This document shows, in pieces, positions 1 through 7,868 of a DNA stretch of 64,000 bases (the stretch's first letter is position 1; each line of letters starts with the position of its first letter). The translations under genes were made by a program, and so were the position numbers. The notes beneath the pieces are model-generated. The model made no database searches. It was not told the DNA's origin and worked only from the letters and a program-made list of their open reading frames with translations. Source of the DNA: Desmonostoc vinosum HA7617-LM4. GTDB taxonomy: Bacteria; Cyanobacteriota; Cyanobacteriia; Cyanobacteriales; Nostocaceae. The stretch spans positions 186,001 to 250,000 of the forward strand of contig JAHHHC010000001.1 in assembly GCA_019359515.1 (NCBI GenBank), written 5' to 3'.

Positions 1-35
1 GCATGAGATAGAGATAATTTCTCTCTTGATTTCAT

Positions 36-275
36 TAGACCTCTTGCATAAATCTTTTTTTACCGGGCTACGCCCCGCTTCTGTGCGAGACGCTTCGCGA
101 ACGCTAACACGCAAAGGCAAGGCAGTGCGTTGCGGGGGTTTCCAAGGTAGCTTTTAGGGGGAAACTTCCCCCTAAACATGCCGCCCCGTTGTAGCAAGTG
201 TCATCGGGCTCCCCGACTTGTAGCAACTGCCGCGCAAAGAAAGAAACTGTAATTAGGACTTTTGCAAGAAGTCTA
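36..275. repeat. MITE-like element with terminal inverted repeats, copy 1
   Basis: The left end TAGACCTCTTGCA is matched, inverted, by the right end TGCAAGAAGTCTA with one mismatch. Inside are smaller palindromes and GC-rich stretches unlike the surrounding AT-rich DNA. A related element lies at 1377-1558, so the two flank the Bax-inhibitor-like gene. No transposase is encoded. Short open frames inside it look like accidental readings of the repeat. The rest of 1-452 is AT-rich, with no recognisable gene. Confidence 0.6.
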
Positions 276-452
276 TTCTTTACATACAAGAGTCAAAAAG
301 TGCTTTTGCAAAAAATCTAGTTGCACAGTATATATTTTTTATCTACTTAACTTCTTTTCCTACCACACCTTTGTTGGGTTTCTCACCTCAAATGAAAATA
401 TTGGTCAAAATAGAAATAAGCAGTATGTTTCCCTAGAAACCAATTTTTCCAT

Positions 453-1181
453 ATGAGCAATACCAGTAACTTTCGTGAAGCTATCCGTGAGGCTAGAACT
501 CAAGCCCTGATTGGGCCAAACGTAATCGCCAACGCCCTACCTTACGTCGGTGGTGGATTGGTGCTAACAGCCTTGGGAACCTATGGTGGTTTGGGAGTTC
601 TCCGTACTAACCCTGGACTGTTCTTTCCCACTTTCATTGGTGCGATAATTCTCCAGTTAATTTTATTCTTCGTTGCCCAAAATGTTGCCCAAAAGGGTAA
701 CAATGGTCTGGCACTGCCCTTACTGGCAACTTATAGTCTCCTGTCTGGATATACTCTCAGTGGCTTAGTAAATGTTGCTTTGAGAAGCCAAGGTGTTGGC
801 ATTCAAGGCATTGGTTTGGCGGCCCTTGGTTGTGGCATCACCTTTATTGCTGCCCGTCAAATTGGTTCTAATCTCTCTGAACAGGATGGCATGGCTTTAA
901 GCAAAACCATCAATCTCGGCATCATTGCCTTGGTGGTTGTGTGCCTTGCTCAATTCATTTTTGCTTTGTTTGGTGTTTTTACGCCAAATTGGTTAGAAAT
1001 CGCCATCTCCGGCTTAGGGGTATTTTTGTTTGTTGGGGCTTCAGTCGTTGATTTCTACATCTTGCCGCGCACTTACCGCAACGACCAGTATTTACCCGCA
1101 GCCTTATCGATGTATCTCACTTACATCAACCTATTCGTTTTTATTTTGCGGTTACTGATTGCTCTCAATGGGCGTGATTGA
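453..1181 (+). CDS. Bax inhibitor-1/YccA-like multi-pass membrane protein
   Basis: The protein has 242 residues and is almost entirely hydrophobic. About seven membrane spans can be drawn after a short polar N-terminus (residues 1-20, REAIREART). The layout and the late acidic segment (VVDFYILPRTYRNDQYLPA, about residues 195-213) fit the Bax-inhibitor-1 superfamily as seen in cyanobacteria. Members are thought to be pH-sensitive calcium-leak channels or quality-control factors of the inner membrane, but the role in cyanobacteria is not established. The ATG lacks a clear Shine-Dalgarno sequence. The gene stands alone between two related inverted-repeat elements and ends ahead of a hairpin terminator. 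The family call rests on overall pattern, not on a catalytic motif. Confidence 0.72.
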   Translation: MSNTSNFREAIREARTQALIGPNVIANALPYVGGGLVLTALGTYGGLGVLRTNPGLFFPTFIGAIILQLILFFVAQNVAQKGNNGLALPLLATYSLLSGYTLSGLVNVALRSQGVGIQGIGLAALGCGITFIAARQIGSNLSEQDGMALSKTINLGIIALVVVCLAQFIFALFGVFTPNWLEIAISGLGVFLFVGASVVDFYILPRTYRNDQYLPAALSMYLTYINLFVFILRLLIALNGRD

Positions 1182-1324
1182 TAATTAGGGAGTAGGGAGT
1201 GGCACTTCGACTTTGCTCAGTAACCAAGAGTAGGGAGTGGGGAAAGGAAATTTTCATTATGCTTTGTTGTTAGCCCTACTCACGAAAGTTTTGTGAGAAA
1301 GAAAATATCAGAGTTATAGAATTC

Positions 1325-1359
1325 AACCGTGGTTATGCATCAGTAGCCACGGTTTTTTT
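1325..1359 (+). terminator. Rho-independent terminator
   Basis: An 11-bp stem with one mismatch, AACCGTGGTTA (1325-1335) against TAGCCACGGTT (1344-1354), has an 8-nt loop and runs into seven T residues. It lies about 145 bp after the Bax-inhibitor-like gene, the only upstream gene it could serve. Confidence 0.7.
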
Positions 1360-1376
1360 AGGGTTGCAGCATTGAA

Positions 1377-1558
1377 TAGACCTCTTGCATAAATATTTTT
1401 TTGTTGGGCTACGCCCCGCTTCGCTAACACGCAGAGGCGCAGCGAAAAGTTCTGTTCGCGTAGCGTCTCCGTCAGGAGAAGGAGGGTTTCCCTCCGTAGG
1501 AAACTTTTCAAGACAGAGACGCAGAGAAGAGAACGCAAAGAAGGACTTTTGCAAGAGG
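1377..1558. repeat. MITE-like element with terminal inverted repeats, copy 2
   Basis: This begins TAGACCTCTTGCATAAAT, identical over 18 bases to the left end of the element at 36, and ends TTGCAAGAGG, its inverted counterpart. The interior shares the GGGCTACGCCCCGCTTC and CTAACACGCA segments with copy 1 but is about 60 bp shorter. The remaining spacer up to prfB (1559-1716) holds a short AATTCGT heptamer run near 1622-1641 and no gene. Confidence 0.6.
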
Positions 1559-1716
1559 AATTATGAATTTTGTATGGACGTAGCATTACTACGTTCCTAG
1601 AATTTGCCCAACTACAGTTAAATAATTCGTAATTCGTAATTAAAATCAAAAATACAAATAGAATAAGAGCTGTCTCAAATTTAAAAGCGCTCTATCTATC
1701 ATACTGAGCAAGTACT

Positions 1717-2836
1717 ATGGAAGTCTTAGAACTCAAACGCGAAATCGAAACGTTGTCTGGCCGCCTGGGTAAAACCCAGGACTATCTTTGACCTACCTGC
1801 ACTGACTGCCAAAATTCAAGATTTAGAACAAATATCAGCTCAACCCGAATTTTGGAATGACCAAGCTCAAGCCCAGCAAACGCTGCAAGAACTCAACGAA
1901 CTTAAAGCACATGTTCAGCAGTATGATCAGTGGCAAGCTAATCTGGAAGATACTAAAGCAGTCGTTGATCTGTTGGAGTTAGAAACCGACGAAGCGCTAC
2001 TGCAAGAAGCGGAATCTACCATTACTAAGCTCAATCGTGATCTCGATCAGTGGGAATTACAACAGTTGCTCTCTGGCCTCTACGATCATGAAGGGGCAGT
2101 ACTGACGATTAATGCTGGTGCTGGTGGTACAGATGCCCAAGATTGGGCGTTTATGTTGCTGCGGATGTACACCCGTTGGGCAGAAACCCACGGTTATAAG
2201 GTGCATCTAACTGAAGAGTCGGAAGGAGATGAAGCAGGAATTAAGTCAGCAACCCTGGAAATTACTGGTCGCTATGCCTATGGTTATTTGCGCTCAGAAA
2301 CAGGTACGCATCGCTTAGTGCGGATTTCACCCTTCAATGCTAATGGCAAGCGGCAGACCAGTTTTGCTGGGGTGGAAGTGATGCCACAGATAGATAGTTC
2401 TGTGCAGCTAGAAATTCCAGAGAAGGATTTGGAAATAACGACTTCGCGGTCTGGTGGTAAAGGTGGGCAAAACGTCAACAAGGTAGAAACAGCGGTGCGG
2501 ATTGTTCATATTCCCACGGGTATTGCTGTGCGTTGTACAGAGGAACGTTCTCAGCTACAAAATAAAGAGAAAGCCCTCGCTCGTCTTAAAGCCAAGTTGT
2601 TGGTGATTGCCAGAGAACAACGTGCCCAAGAAATTGCCCAAATTCGCGGTGATATGGTAGAGGCTTCCTGGGGCAACCAAATCCGTAATTATGTGTTTCA
2701 CCCTTACCAAATGGTAAAGGATTTACGGACAGAGATAGAAACCACTGCTATTACTGATGTGATGAATGGCGAGTTGGATGCATTCATTCAAGCCTATTTG
2801 CGTCAGGAAAACCAACTTGTAGAAAATCCTGCGTAA
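1717..2836 (+). CDS. prfB: Peptide chain release factor 2 (programmed +1 frameshift)
   Basis: RF2 ends translation at UGA and UAA codons by hydrolysing peptidyl-tRNA. The gene is read in two frames. ATG 1717 opens 24 codons ending CTT followed by in-frame TGA at 1789-1791. A +1 slip (CTT, skip T, GAC) joins a frame that runs to TAA 2834-2836, giving about 372 residues, the normal family length. The downstream frame carries the catalytic GGQ ([11 protein letters not shown]) and the RF2 stop-recognition tripeptide SPF (RISPFNANG). Reading only from an internal ATG at 1973 would drop the N-terminal domain. Autoregulation by frameshifting at the RF2 stop is well known in bacteria. A terminator follows directly. 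Confidence 0.95.
1764..1792 (+). promoter_or_regulatory. prfB programmed frameshift site with upstream hairpin
   Basis: The slippery site is CTT TGA C (1786-1792), preceded by an SD-like AGGA at 1778-1781. A perfect 7-bp stem, CCTGGGT (1764-1770) and ACCCAGG (1774-1780) with loop AAA, ends five bases before the CTT codon and contains the AGG of the SD-like sequence. The E. coli site has an SD-like sequence but is not generally described with such a stem, so any effect of this hairpin is inference. Confidence 0.85.
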
Positions 2837-2853
2837 CTTTAATTGCAGGTTAG

Positions 2854-2884
2854 TAGAGACGTGCTATGTCGCGTCTCTATTTTT
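2854..2884 (+). terminator. Rho-independent terminator after prfB
   Basis: A perfect 8-bp stem TAGAGACG (2854-2861) and CGTCTCTA (2872-2879) has a 10-nt loop and is followed by TTTTT. It starts 18 bp after the prfB stop. Confidence 0.8.
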
Positions 2885-2976
2885 GGTAACAGTGCCTACA
2901 AAGCGATCGCACCTCTATATCGGTCAACTGTTAGATTTATATATAAATAGTCTGCGATCAATACACTGATGAAGTT

Positions 2977-3132
2977 ATGAGTAACTCTCCTTCAGGCGAA
3001 CCTCAACCTAGCTACGTAAAACTCGCTATGCGAAACATGGTGCGAAAGGGCGGGACATCTTTAAAACATTTTGCACTAACTACTATTGGGCTTTTAGCGC
3101 TGCTTGTGGGTCTTGCTTACCTGACTCGCTAA
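2977..3132 (+). CDS. DUF3285-type small membrane-anchored protein
   Basis: This 51-codon gene starts ATG AGT AAC and ends TAA 3130-3132. Its product has a polar N-terminus (MSNSPSGEPQPSYVKLAMRN), a basic stretch (MVRKGGTSLKH), then one hydrophobic span of about 20 residues (ALTTIGLLALLVGLAYL) ending in LTR. Length, sequence style and position between prfB and ybeY match the small cyanobacterial family DUF3285 as I recall it. No function is known. It is probably a single-span membrane protein with the basic side in the cytoplasm. It is separated from prfB by a terminator, so it probably has its own promoter in 2885-2976, although no clear motif is visible. Confidence 0.75.
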   Translation: MSNSPSGEPQPSYVKLAMRNMVRKGGTSLKHFALTTIGLLALLVGLAYLTR

Positions 3133-3261
3133 TGAGTAGTAGCTGGGGATTGGGCATAAGGGAGACACTACGCGTAGCAAGATCCCGCAGAGTATGACTT
3201 TGCTCAGTACAAGTTCCCAATTCCCCATTCCCTTTTTCACCTAAATATGCCAGGAGATTAA

Positions 3262-3795
3262 GTGCCCCCAAAAGTTGAATTATATGTGGAGGATGATTTT
3301 AACGAGCTATCTCCAATAGCATTTGTGAGTATTGGCGAGACTCATTTCCCAATTTCTGCTGCAATCTGGGAAAACTGGTTTAATTGCTGGTTGGAAATAC
3401 TTCGCTTTGATTTGCCGTCAGCACCAAGTTACGAAATAGGGCTGCGATTGACAAATGACTCACAAATTCAAACACTTAACGCCCAGTATCGTCACCAAAA
3501 TAAGCCTACAGACGTTTTAGCTTTTGCCGCTTTGGAGGTAGACTTTCCCCAAAGTGAAGAAATGCTTGCTTCTATGCCTTTATCTTTAGGTGATATTATT
3601 GTGTCTTTAGATACTGCTAATCGTCAAGCTCAACAACAGGGACATAGCTTATCAACTGAGCTAGCTTGGTTAGCTGCTCACGGGTTGCTACATTTGTTGG
3701 GCTGGGATCATCCTGATGAAGAAAGTTTAGGAAGAATGCTAAAACAGCAAGTGATATTGCTGAATGCAATCGGTATTGCTATTGACATAGAATAG
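3262..3795 (+). CDS. ybeY: Endoribonuclease YbeY, rRNA maturation factor
   Basis: YbeY is a zinc-dependent single-strand endoribonuclease for 16S rRNA 3'-end maturation and 70S quality control. The signature H-G-x-L-H-L-x-G-W-D-H is present (AAHGLLHLLGWDHPDEE, about residues 138-154), supplying all three metal-binding histidines. The mid-region R-x-x-N-K-P-T-D-V-L-A-F, typical of the family, is also intact. The start is taken as GTG 3262 because AGGAG lies five bases upstream (3252-3256). The length of 177 residues fits cyanobacterial YbeY. It lies immediately upstream of dgkA, the usual neighbour in many bacteria. Confidence 0.93.
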   Translation: MPPKVELYVEDDFNELSPIAFVSIGETHFPISAAIWENWFNCWLEILRFDLPSAPSYEIGLRLTNDSQIQTLNAQYRHQNKPTDVLAFAALEVDFPQSEEMLASMPLSLGDIIVSLDTANRQAQQQGHSLSTELAWLAAHGLLHLLGWDHPDEESLGRMLKQQVILLNAIGIAIDIE

Positions 3796-3946
3796 CTGTG
3801 ATTAGTATGTTCGCAAGTGTTAATCTTGGGTGATACTTTTATAATATATCTGTAAAAATTGCCTAAAATTACCTCAAATCTTATCACTCTATTAAAATTA
3901 GTGAAAAATCCCACTCTAACTCTTTCTTCTTTGTATTTTTAAGCCT

Positions 3947-4402
3947 ATGTCCCAAAAAATTTCTCCACCACCAACACCCAATACCTTACAAACGCTAGTG
4001 ACCAAAGACCGAGAATTCTCCTGGCAGGTGGCTTCTAATTTATTAGTGAGCTTTAAGTACGCCTGGGCTGGAATTAGCTATAGTTTTCAAACACAACGCA
4101 ACTTTCGCATTCATGTCAGTGTTTGCGCTTTGGCGATCGCAATGAGCGTTTTTTTACATCTGCAAGCAGTGGAAATAGCAATAATTGGTATAACTAGTGG
4201 TTTAGTTTTGGCATTAGAGTTACTGAATACAGCGATCGAATCTCTTGTAGATTTAACAGTTAAGCAGACTTACCATGAATTGGCAAAAATTGCTAAAGAC
4301 TGTGCTGCTGGTGCTGTGCTGATCTCAGCTTTTGTAGCTGTGCTGGTAGCTGCTGTACTGCTATTGCCTCCTTTAATGGTGTTAATTATGTCAGCTTTAT
4401 AA
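3947..4402 (+). CDS. dgkA: Diacylglycerol/undecaprenol kinase family protein
   Basis: This 151-residue protein has an N-terminal cytoplasmic stretch, then FKYAWAGISYSFQTQRNFRIH, the amphipathic entry of the DgkA fold, followed by three hydrophobic spans. The active-site segment E-L-L-N-T-A-I-E (about residues 97-104) and the closing A-K-D-C-A-A-G-A-V (about 123-131) match the family, whose members phosphorylate lipid alcohols such as diacylglycerol or undecaprenol with ATP at the inner membrane. Which lipid is used here cannot be told. It is about 30 residues longer than E. coli DgkA because of the N-terminal extension. It lies 151 bp after ybeY in the same orientation. Confidence 0.9.
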   Translation: MSQKISPPPTPNTLQTLVTKDREFSWQVASNLLVSFKYAWAGISYSFQTQRNFRIHVSVCALAIAMSVFLHLQAVEIAIIGITSGLVLALELLNTAIESLVDLTVKQTYHELAKIAKDCAAGAVLISAFVAVLVAAVLLLPPLMVLIMSAL

Positions 4403-4534
4403 ACGTGGGATAATTAGATCCTATTTTGAGAAAAACATATATCAAGGTCAGTAATGGTAATTGGTAGTATGTATAAACCAATTACCTATTACTAAAAGCA
4501 CACATTAAGTGGCAGAAATCAGGAGCGATCGCCT

Positions 4535-5134
4535 GTGATTATAGTCATTGATAATTACGATAGTTTTACATATAATTTGGTGCAATACCTGGGAGAGTTA
4601 GCGCTAGAGTTCCCAGTTGCAGCTGATATTAAAGTTTTTCGTAACGACAAAATCTCCATAGATGAAATTCGCGCTTTCCAGCCAGATGTCGTAGTTATCT
4701 CCCCTGGCCCTGGTCGCCCAGAAGATGCAGGAGTTTCCTTAAAATTAATCGAACAGCTAGGGCCAAACTTACCAATTCTAGGTGTTTGCTTGGGACATCA
4801 AAGCATTGGTCAAGTATTCGGTGGTAAGATCGTGTCCGCTCCAGAGTTGATGCATGGTAAAACTTCTCAAGTTTCTCACACAGGGGTAGGGGTTTTTCAA
4901 GGATTAGAAAATCCCTTAACCGCTACCAGGTATCATAGTTTGGTGATTGATCGCGAAACCTGTCCTGAGGTCTTAGAAATCACAGCTTGGGTTGAAGATG
5001 GCACCATTATGGGAGTACGACACCGGAACTATCCTCACATTCAAGGCGTCCAGTTTCATCCAGAGAGTGTTCTGACATCTTCAGGAAAACAGTTATTGCG
5101 AAACTTTCTGGAACAATTACAGTCGAGAGAGTAA
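4535..5134 (+). CDS. trpG: Anthranilate/aminodeoxychorismate synthase glutamine amidotransferase subunit
   Basis: This class I glutamine amidotransferase of 199 residues releases ammonia from glutamine for a chorismate-using partner (TrpE or PabB). The nucleophile elbow GVCLGHQ (Cys about residue 85), the oxyanion segment [12 protein letters not shown] and the HPES His/Glu pair (about 173-176) are all present. The start is GTG 4535 with AGGAG at 4521-4525. In cyanobacteria one such subunit may serve both tryptophan and folate synthesis, and the sequence does not decide between them. The stop is followed three bases later by the MBL-fold gene, so the two are almost certainly cotranscribed. Confidence 0.9.
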   Translation: MIIVIDNYDSFTYNLVQYLGELALEFPVAADIKVFRNDKISIDEIRAFQPDVVVISPGPGRPEDAGVSLKLIEQLGPNLPILGVCLGHQSIGQVFGGKIVSAPELMHGKTSQVSHTGVGVFQGLENPLTATRYHSLVIDRETCPEVLEITAWVEDGTIMGVRHRNYPHIQGVQFHPESVLTSSGKQLLRNFLEQLQSRE

Positions 5135-5137
5135 TTA

Positions 5138-5905
5138 ATGAAACGACGACAGTTGATGGGCTATGCTGGGGCGGGGTTAGTAACAACTTTAGCAACTACC
5201 TTAGGTTCAAACCTGCAAGCTGATGCCCAATCTAGCGGTTTATCAGTTCAGTGGTTGGGTCATACTTGCTTTCTATTCACTGGTAGTGGTACGAAAATAA
5301 TTGTCAATCCATTTCGAGCGGTCGGTTGTACTGCTAAGTATCGTCCCCCGAAAGTGGCAGCAAATTTGGTACTAATTAGCAGTCAATTGCTGGATGAAGG
5401 AGCGGTAGATGGACTACCAGGAAATCCTAAGCTAATATATGAGCCTGGAGTTTACGAGTTCCAAGGTATTAAATTCCAAGGAGTTGCCATAGACCACGAT
5501 CGCAAAGGTGGTAAGCAATTTGGCTCAAATACTGCTTGGAGTTGGAAACAAGGCGGAATTAACATCCTCCATTTAGGGGGTGCTGCGGCACCGATTTCCA
5601 TCGAGCAAAAAATCCTCATGGGGCGTCCCGATGTGTTATTTATCCCTGTGGGAGGCAGTGCAAAAGCCTACAATGCTCAAGAAGCAAAGCAGGCTATCGA
5701 GGTGTTAAATCCTAAGTTGATAGTTCCCACGCATTATCGGACACAAGCGGCTGATGAAGCTACCTGTGAGATTACACCTCTGGATGATTTTCTCAACTTG
5801 ATGCAAGGTGTAACAGTACGCCGTAGTAATGGAGATACTATTGCCTTGAGTCCTGGGAAGTTGCCAGAGAATGGGACGATTCAGGTTTTGAGTTACAAGT
5901 TTTAG
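5138..5905 (+). CDS. MBL-fold (UlaG-like) protein with degenerate metal site, Tat-type leader
   Basis: The protein has 255 residues. The N-terminus MKRRQLMGYAGAG followed by a hydrophobic stretch ending ADAQ resembles a twin-arginine signal. The body follows the UlaG-like metallo-beta-lactamase fold: WLGHTCFLF, IIVNPF, a central GGINILHLGG, DVLFIPVGG and LIVPTHYRTQ. However, the usual H-x-H-x-D-H after the LILIT strand is replaced by LISSQLLDEGAVD, so the principal zinc ligands are missing. A late His (PTHYR) survives. The protein may bind without hydrolysing, or use a different centre. It is translationally close to trpG (3 bp), though no link in function is evident. Confidence 0.75.
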   Translation: MKRRQLMGYAGAGLVTTLATTLGSNLQADAQSSGLSVQWLGHTCFLFTGSGTKIIVNPFRAVGCTAKYRPPKVAANLVLISSQLLDEGAVDGLPGNPKLIYEPGVYEFQGIKFQGVAIDHDRKGGKQFGSNTAWSWKQGGINILHLGGAAAPISIEQKILMGRPDVLFIPVGGSAKAYNAQEAKQAIEVLNPKLIVPTHYRTQAADEATCEITPLDDFLNLMQGVTVRRSNGDTIALSPGKLPENGTIQVLSYKF

Positions 5906-6114
5906 AAAGACATGAGGGGGATGAGGGGGATGAGGGAGAAATTTTCTCTTTGTGCCTACGTCCCCGTGTCTCCGCGTCCCCCTTCGGGTGACGCTCGCAA
6001 GCTCGCTAACGCAGTCGCCTGCGGAGGGAAACCCTCCTTTACTCGCTGTCTCACCGTGTCCCCGCGTCCTCTTCCCCACTCCCTACTCCCTACTCCCCAC
6101 TCCCTCATCCGTAG
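5906..6114. repeat. Intergenic repeat cluster (short tandem and palindromic repeats)
   Basis: Tandem GATGAGGGG units (5911-5937) are followed by CCCCGTGTCTCCGCGTCCCC-type heptamer runs, a palindrome-rich block around GGGTGACGCTCGC and GGAGGGAAACCCTCC (6026-6040), and tandem CTCCCTACTCCC units near the end. Similar blocks occur at 28212-28395, 38780-38905 and inside the PKS gene. No gene is present. It lies between convergent genes. Confidence 0.7.
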
Positions 6115-7362
6115 TTAAGCTGTATACCACTCAGAAGTAAGTCTATCTGCTTCGCTGATGGGGGTTTCAGTTGCTTGTGTACCATCCATCACCCAAATGC
6201 TATCTGCACCTGTTTGCTGATCACGCCAGTAGATGTCTGTCTTGCCATCGCCGTTGAAATCGCCAAGGGATGGTTTTAAGGCGGCGCTATTGCTTGAGAG
6301 GAAAGCTTCACTGGCAACTGTTGTACCATCCATCAACCAAGCGGTGTTTTCGCCTGTGGTCTCATTGTGCCAGAAGACGTCAGTTTTGCCGTCGCCGTTG
6401 AAGTCGCCAATGCTCGATTTCCAAGAGGCATCAAGTGTATTTAAAGTACCTTCACTAACGATAATGCCATTCACTGTCCAAATTTTGTTTTCACCTGTTG
6501 TTTGATTGCGCCACAGGATATCAGTACTTAAATCACCGTTAAAATCGCCCAGGGTATAAGTCCAGGCCGCATCTTGGGATTGGAGGGCAAACTCACTCTT
6601 TTGTGAACCGTCCATGAACCAAACTTTGTTTTCACCAGTTGATTGATTACGCCAGAAGATGTCACTCTTGCCATTGCCGTCGAAATCAACAACAGTAGGA
6701 GTCAATGCTGTATCTGTGTTGTCTAGAACGGTGCCATTGGTAACTGTTGTACCATCAACTTCCCAAATCGCATTTTGGCCGGTTTGAGCATTATGCCAGA
6801 AGATATCAGTTTTGCGATCGCCGTTGAAATCGCCAATGCTTGGTGTCCAACCTGCATCAACTTTCTCTAAAGAAACTGCATTAGCAACGTTAGTGCCATC
6901 CATCAATACGATGACATTCTCACCTGTTGTTTGATTACGCAATAAGAAGTCAGTTTTTTGATCGCTATTAAAGTCGGCAGTTTTGTAAGTCCAAGCAGAT
7001 ACATCATATTGACCCAACGAACCCTGTTGAATAATGGTTGCACCATCCATCAAACGAACCACAATCTCACCGGTTTGAGAATTGACCCAAAGTTTATCTG
7101 TTTTACCATCACCATTAAAATCAGGAACGATCGCAGCACTAGTTAAGTAAGGATTAGGATTAGGATTGGCTGCTGCATCTAAAGAATTAGTCAGCGGTTC
7201 ATACAGTGTAGACGCAGAACTTTTACTACTAAAAGTAGAAACAGAACCCAATGGGTCTAAGCTATCAACTGATGATGTTAATATTTGCGATTTTTGAAAA
7301 GATTCGGATGCCCATTTTGATGTATTCAAAGATAAGTTTGAGGTATTTTTACTGCCAAACAT
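6115..7362 (-). CDS. FG-GAP/VCBS repeat protein, seven repeats
   Basis: This 415-residue protein has a low-complexity Ser/Asn-rich N-terminus (residues 1-75) and then seven units of about 45 residues. Each has a calcium-loop-like core of the form DFNGDGKTDIFWRN followed by QTTGENKVWLMDGT. The cores vary (DFNSDQKTD, DFDGNGKSD, DFNGDLSTD), so not all loops would bind calcium equally well. Seven such units could close a beta-propeller like integrin alpha. The family is usually extracellular, yet no Sec or Tat signal is visible, so export by a type I system or a cell-associated role are both open. It has no partner gene nearby and is convergent with the MBL gene. Confidence 0.8.
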   Translation of the reverse strand: MFGSKNTSNLSLNTSKWASESFQKSQILTSSVDSLDPLGSVSTFSSKSSASTLYEPLTNSLDAAANPNPNPYLTSAAIVPDFNGDGKTDKLWVNSQTGEIVVRLMDGATIIQQGSLGQYDVSAWTYKTADFNSDQKTDFLLRNQTTGENVIVLMDGTNVANAVSLEKVDAGWTPSIGDFNGDRKTDIFWHNAQTGQNAIWEVDGTTVTNGTVLDNTDTALTPTVVDFDGNGKSDIFWRNQSTGENKVWFMDGSQKSEFALQSQDAAWTYTLGDFNGDLSTDILWRNQTTGENKIWTVNGIIVSEGTLNTLDASWKSSIGDFNGDGKTDVFWHNETTGENTAWLMDGTTVASEAFLSSNSAALKPSLGDFNGDGKTDIYWRDQQTGADSIWVMDGTQATETPISEADRLTSEWYTA

Positions 7363-7868
7363 GATGTGTTTTTATGAGTGGTGGTCATACCTTTTTAACT
7401 TTTATTGATTATCTATTTCTGTCAATAAATAACATTTGCTTGGGTTTTATATTTTCTTTATAAACTCTATTTTTTGTTAAATGTCAGCTTTTGTAAATAA
7501 TGTTTTAGATGATTTTTGTTAATTTTTCAAGTGCTATACAAACAATTAAAAAATAAAATTTGTAGTTTATGTATGTCAGGTTTTATAGATAAAGTTTGGC
7601 TATTTATATTTATTTTTTGACATTTAAAAATTATTCTTTGGTAGCTGTGCAGCGACTAAGTTTCGGTTTCGTAGTTTCTTAGGGTGTGTGATCACCAAGC
7701 GCTCTGACGGGTGCTAACGTCCATCACGCACCCTGCTAAAGGCTGTTCCTGTTACCTCTTTAACAATGCTATATATTGGTTAAAATAACTACTACTAAGG
7801 TGTAATCTCTACAGCCTTTGTAGTTTGAAAGTGTCAAATAACACAATAAATTACAAGTAGATTCAGCT
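7363..7868. other. AT-rich spacer with one GC-rich palindromic element
   Basis: This is the divergent promoter region between the FG-GAP gene and pepP. Most of it is very AT-rich with no clear promoter motif. At 7681-7734 lies a compact element whose ends, AGGGTGTGTGAT and ATCACGCACCCT, pair with one G-T mismatch. It resembles small REP/MITE elements of cyanobacteria. No open frame of note is present. Confidence 0.55.

Noticed and set aside
104-289. Minus-strand small frame in the first repeat element
   Set aside because: It lies wholly inside the inverted-repeat element at 36-275 and has no family resemblance or ribosome binding site.
1323-1649. Small frames on both strands in the second copy of that repeat
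   Set aside because: Same reason: readings through a palindromic, non-coding element and a terminator.
1973-2836. prfB as a 287-residue protein starting at ATG 1973
   Set aside because: The upstream +1 frameshift site and the coding sequence from 1717 show the real gene is longer; an internal start would lose the N-terminal RF2 domain.
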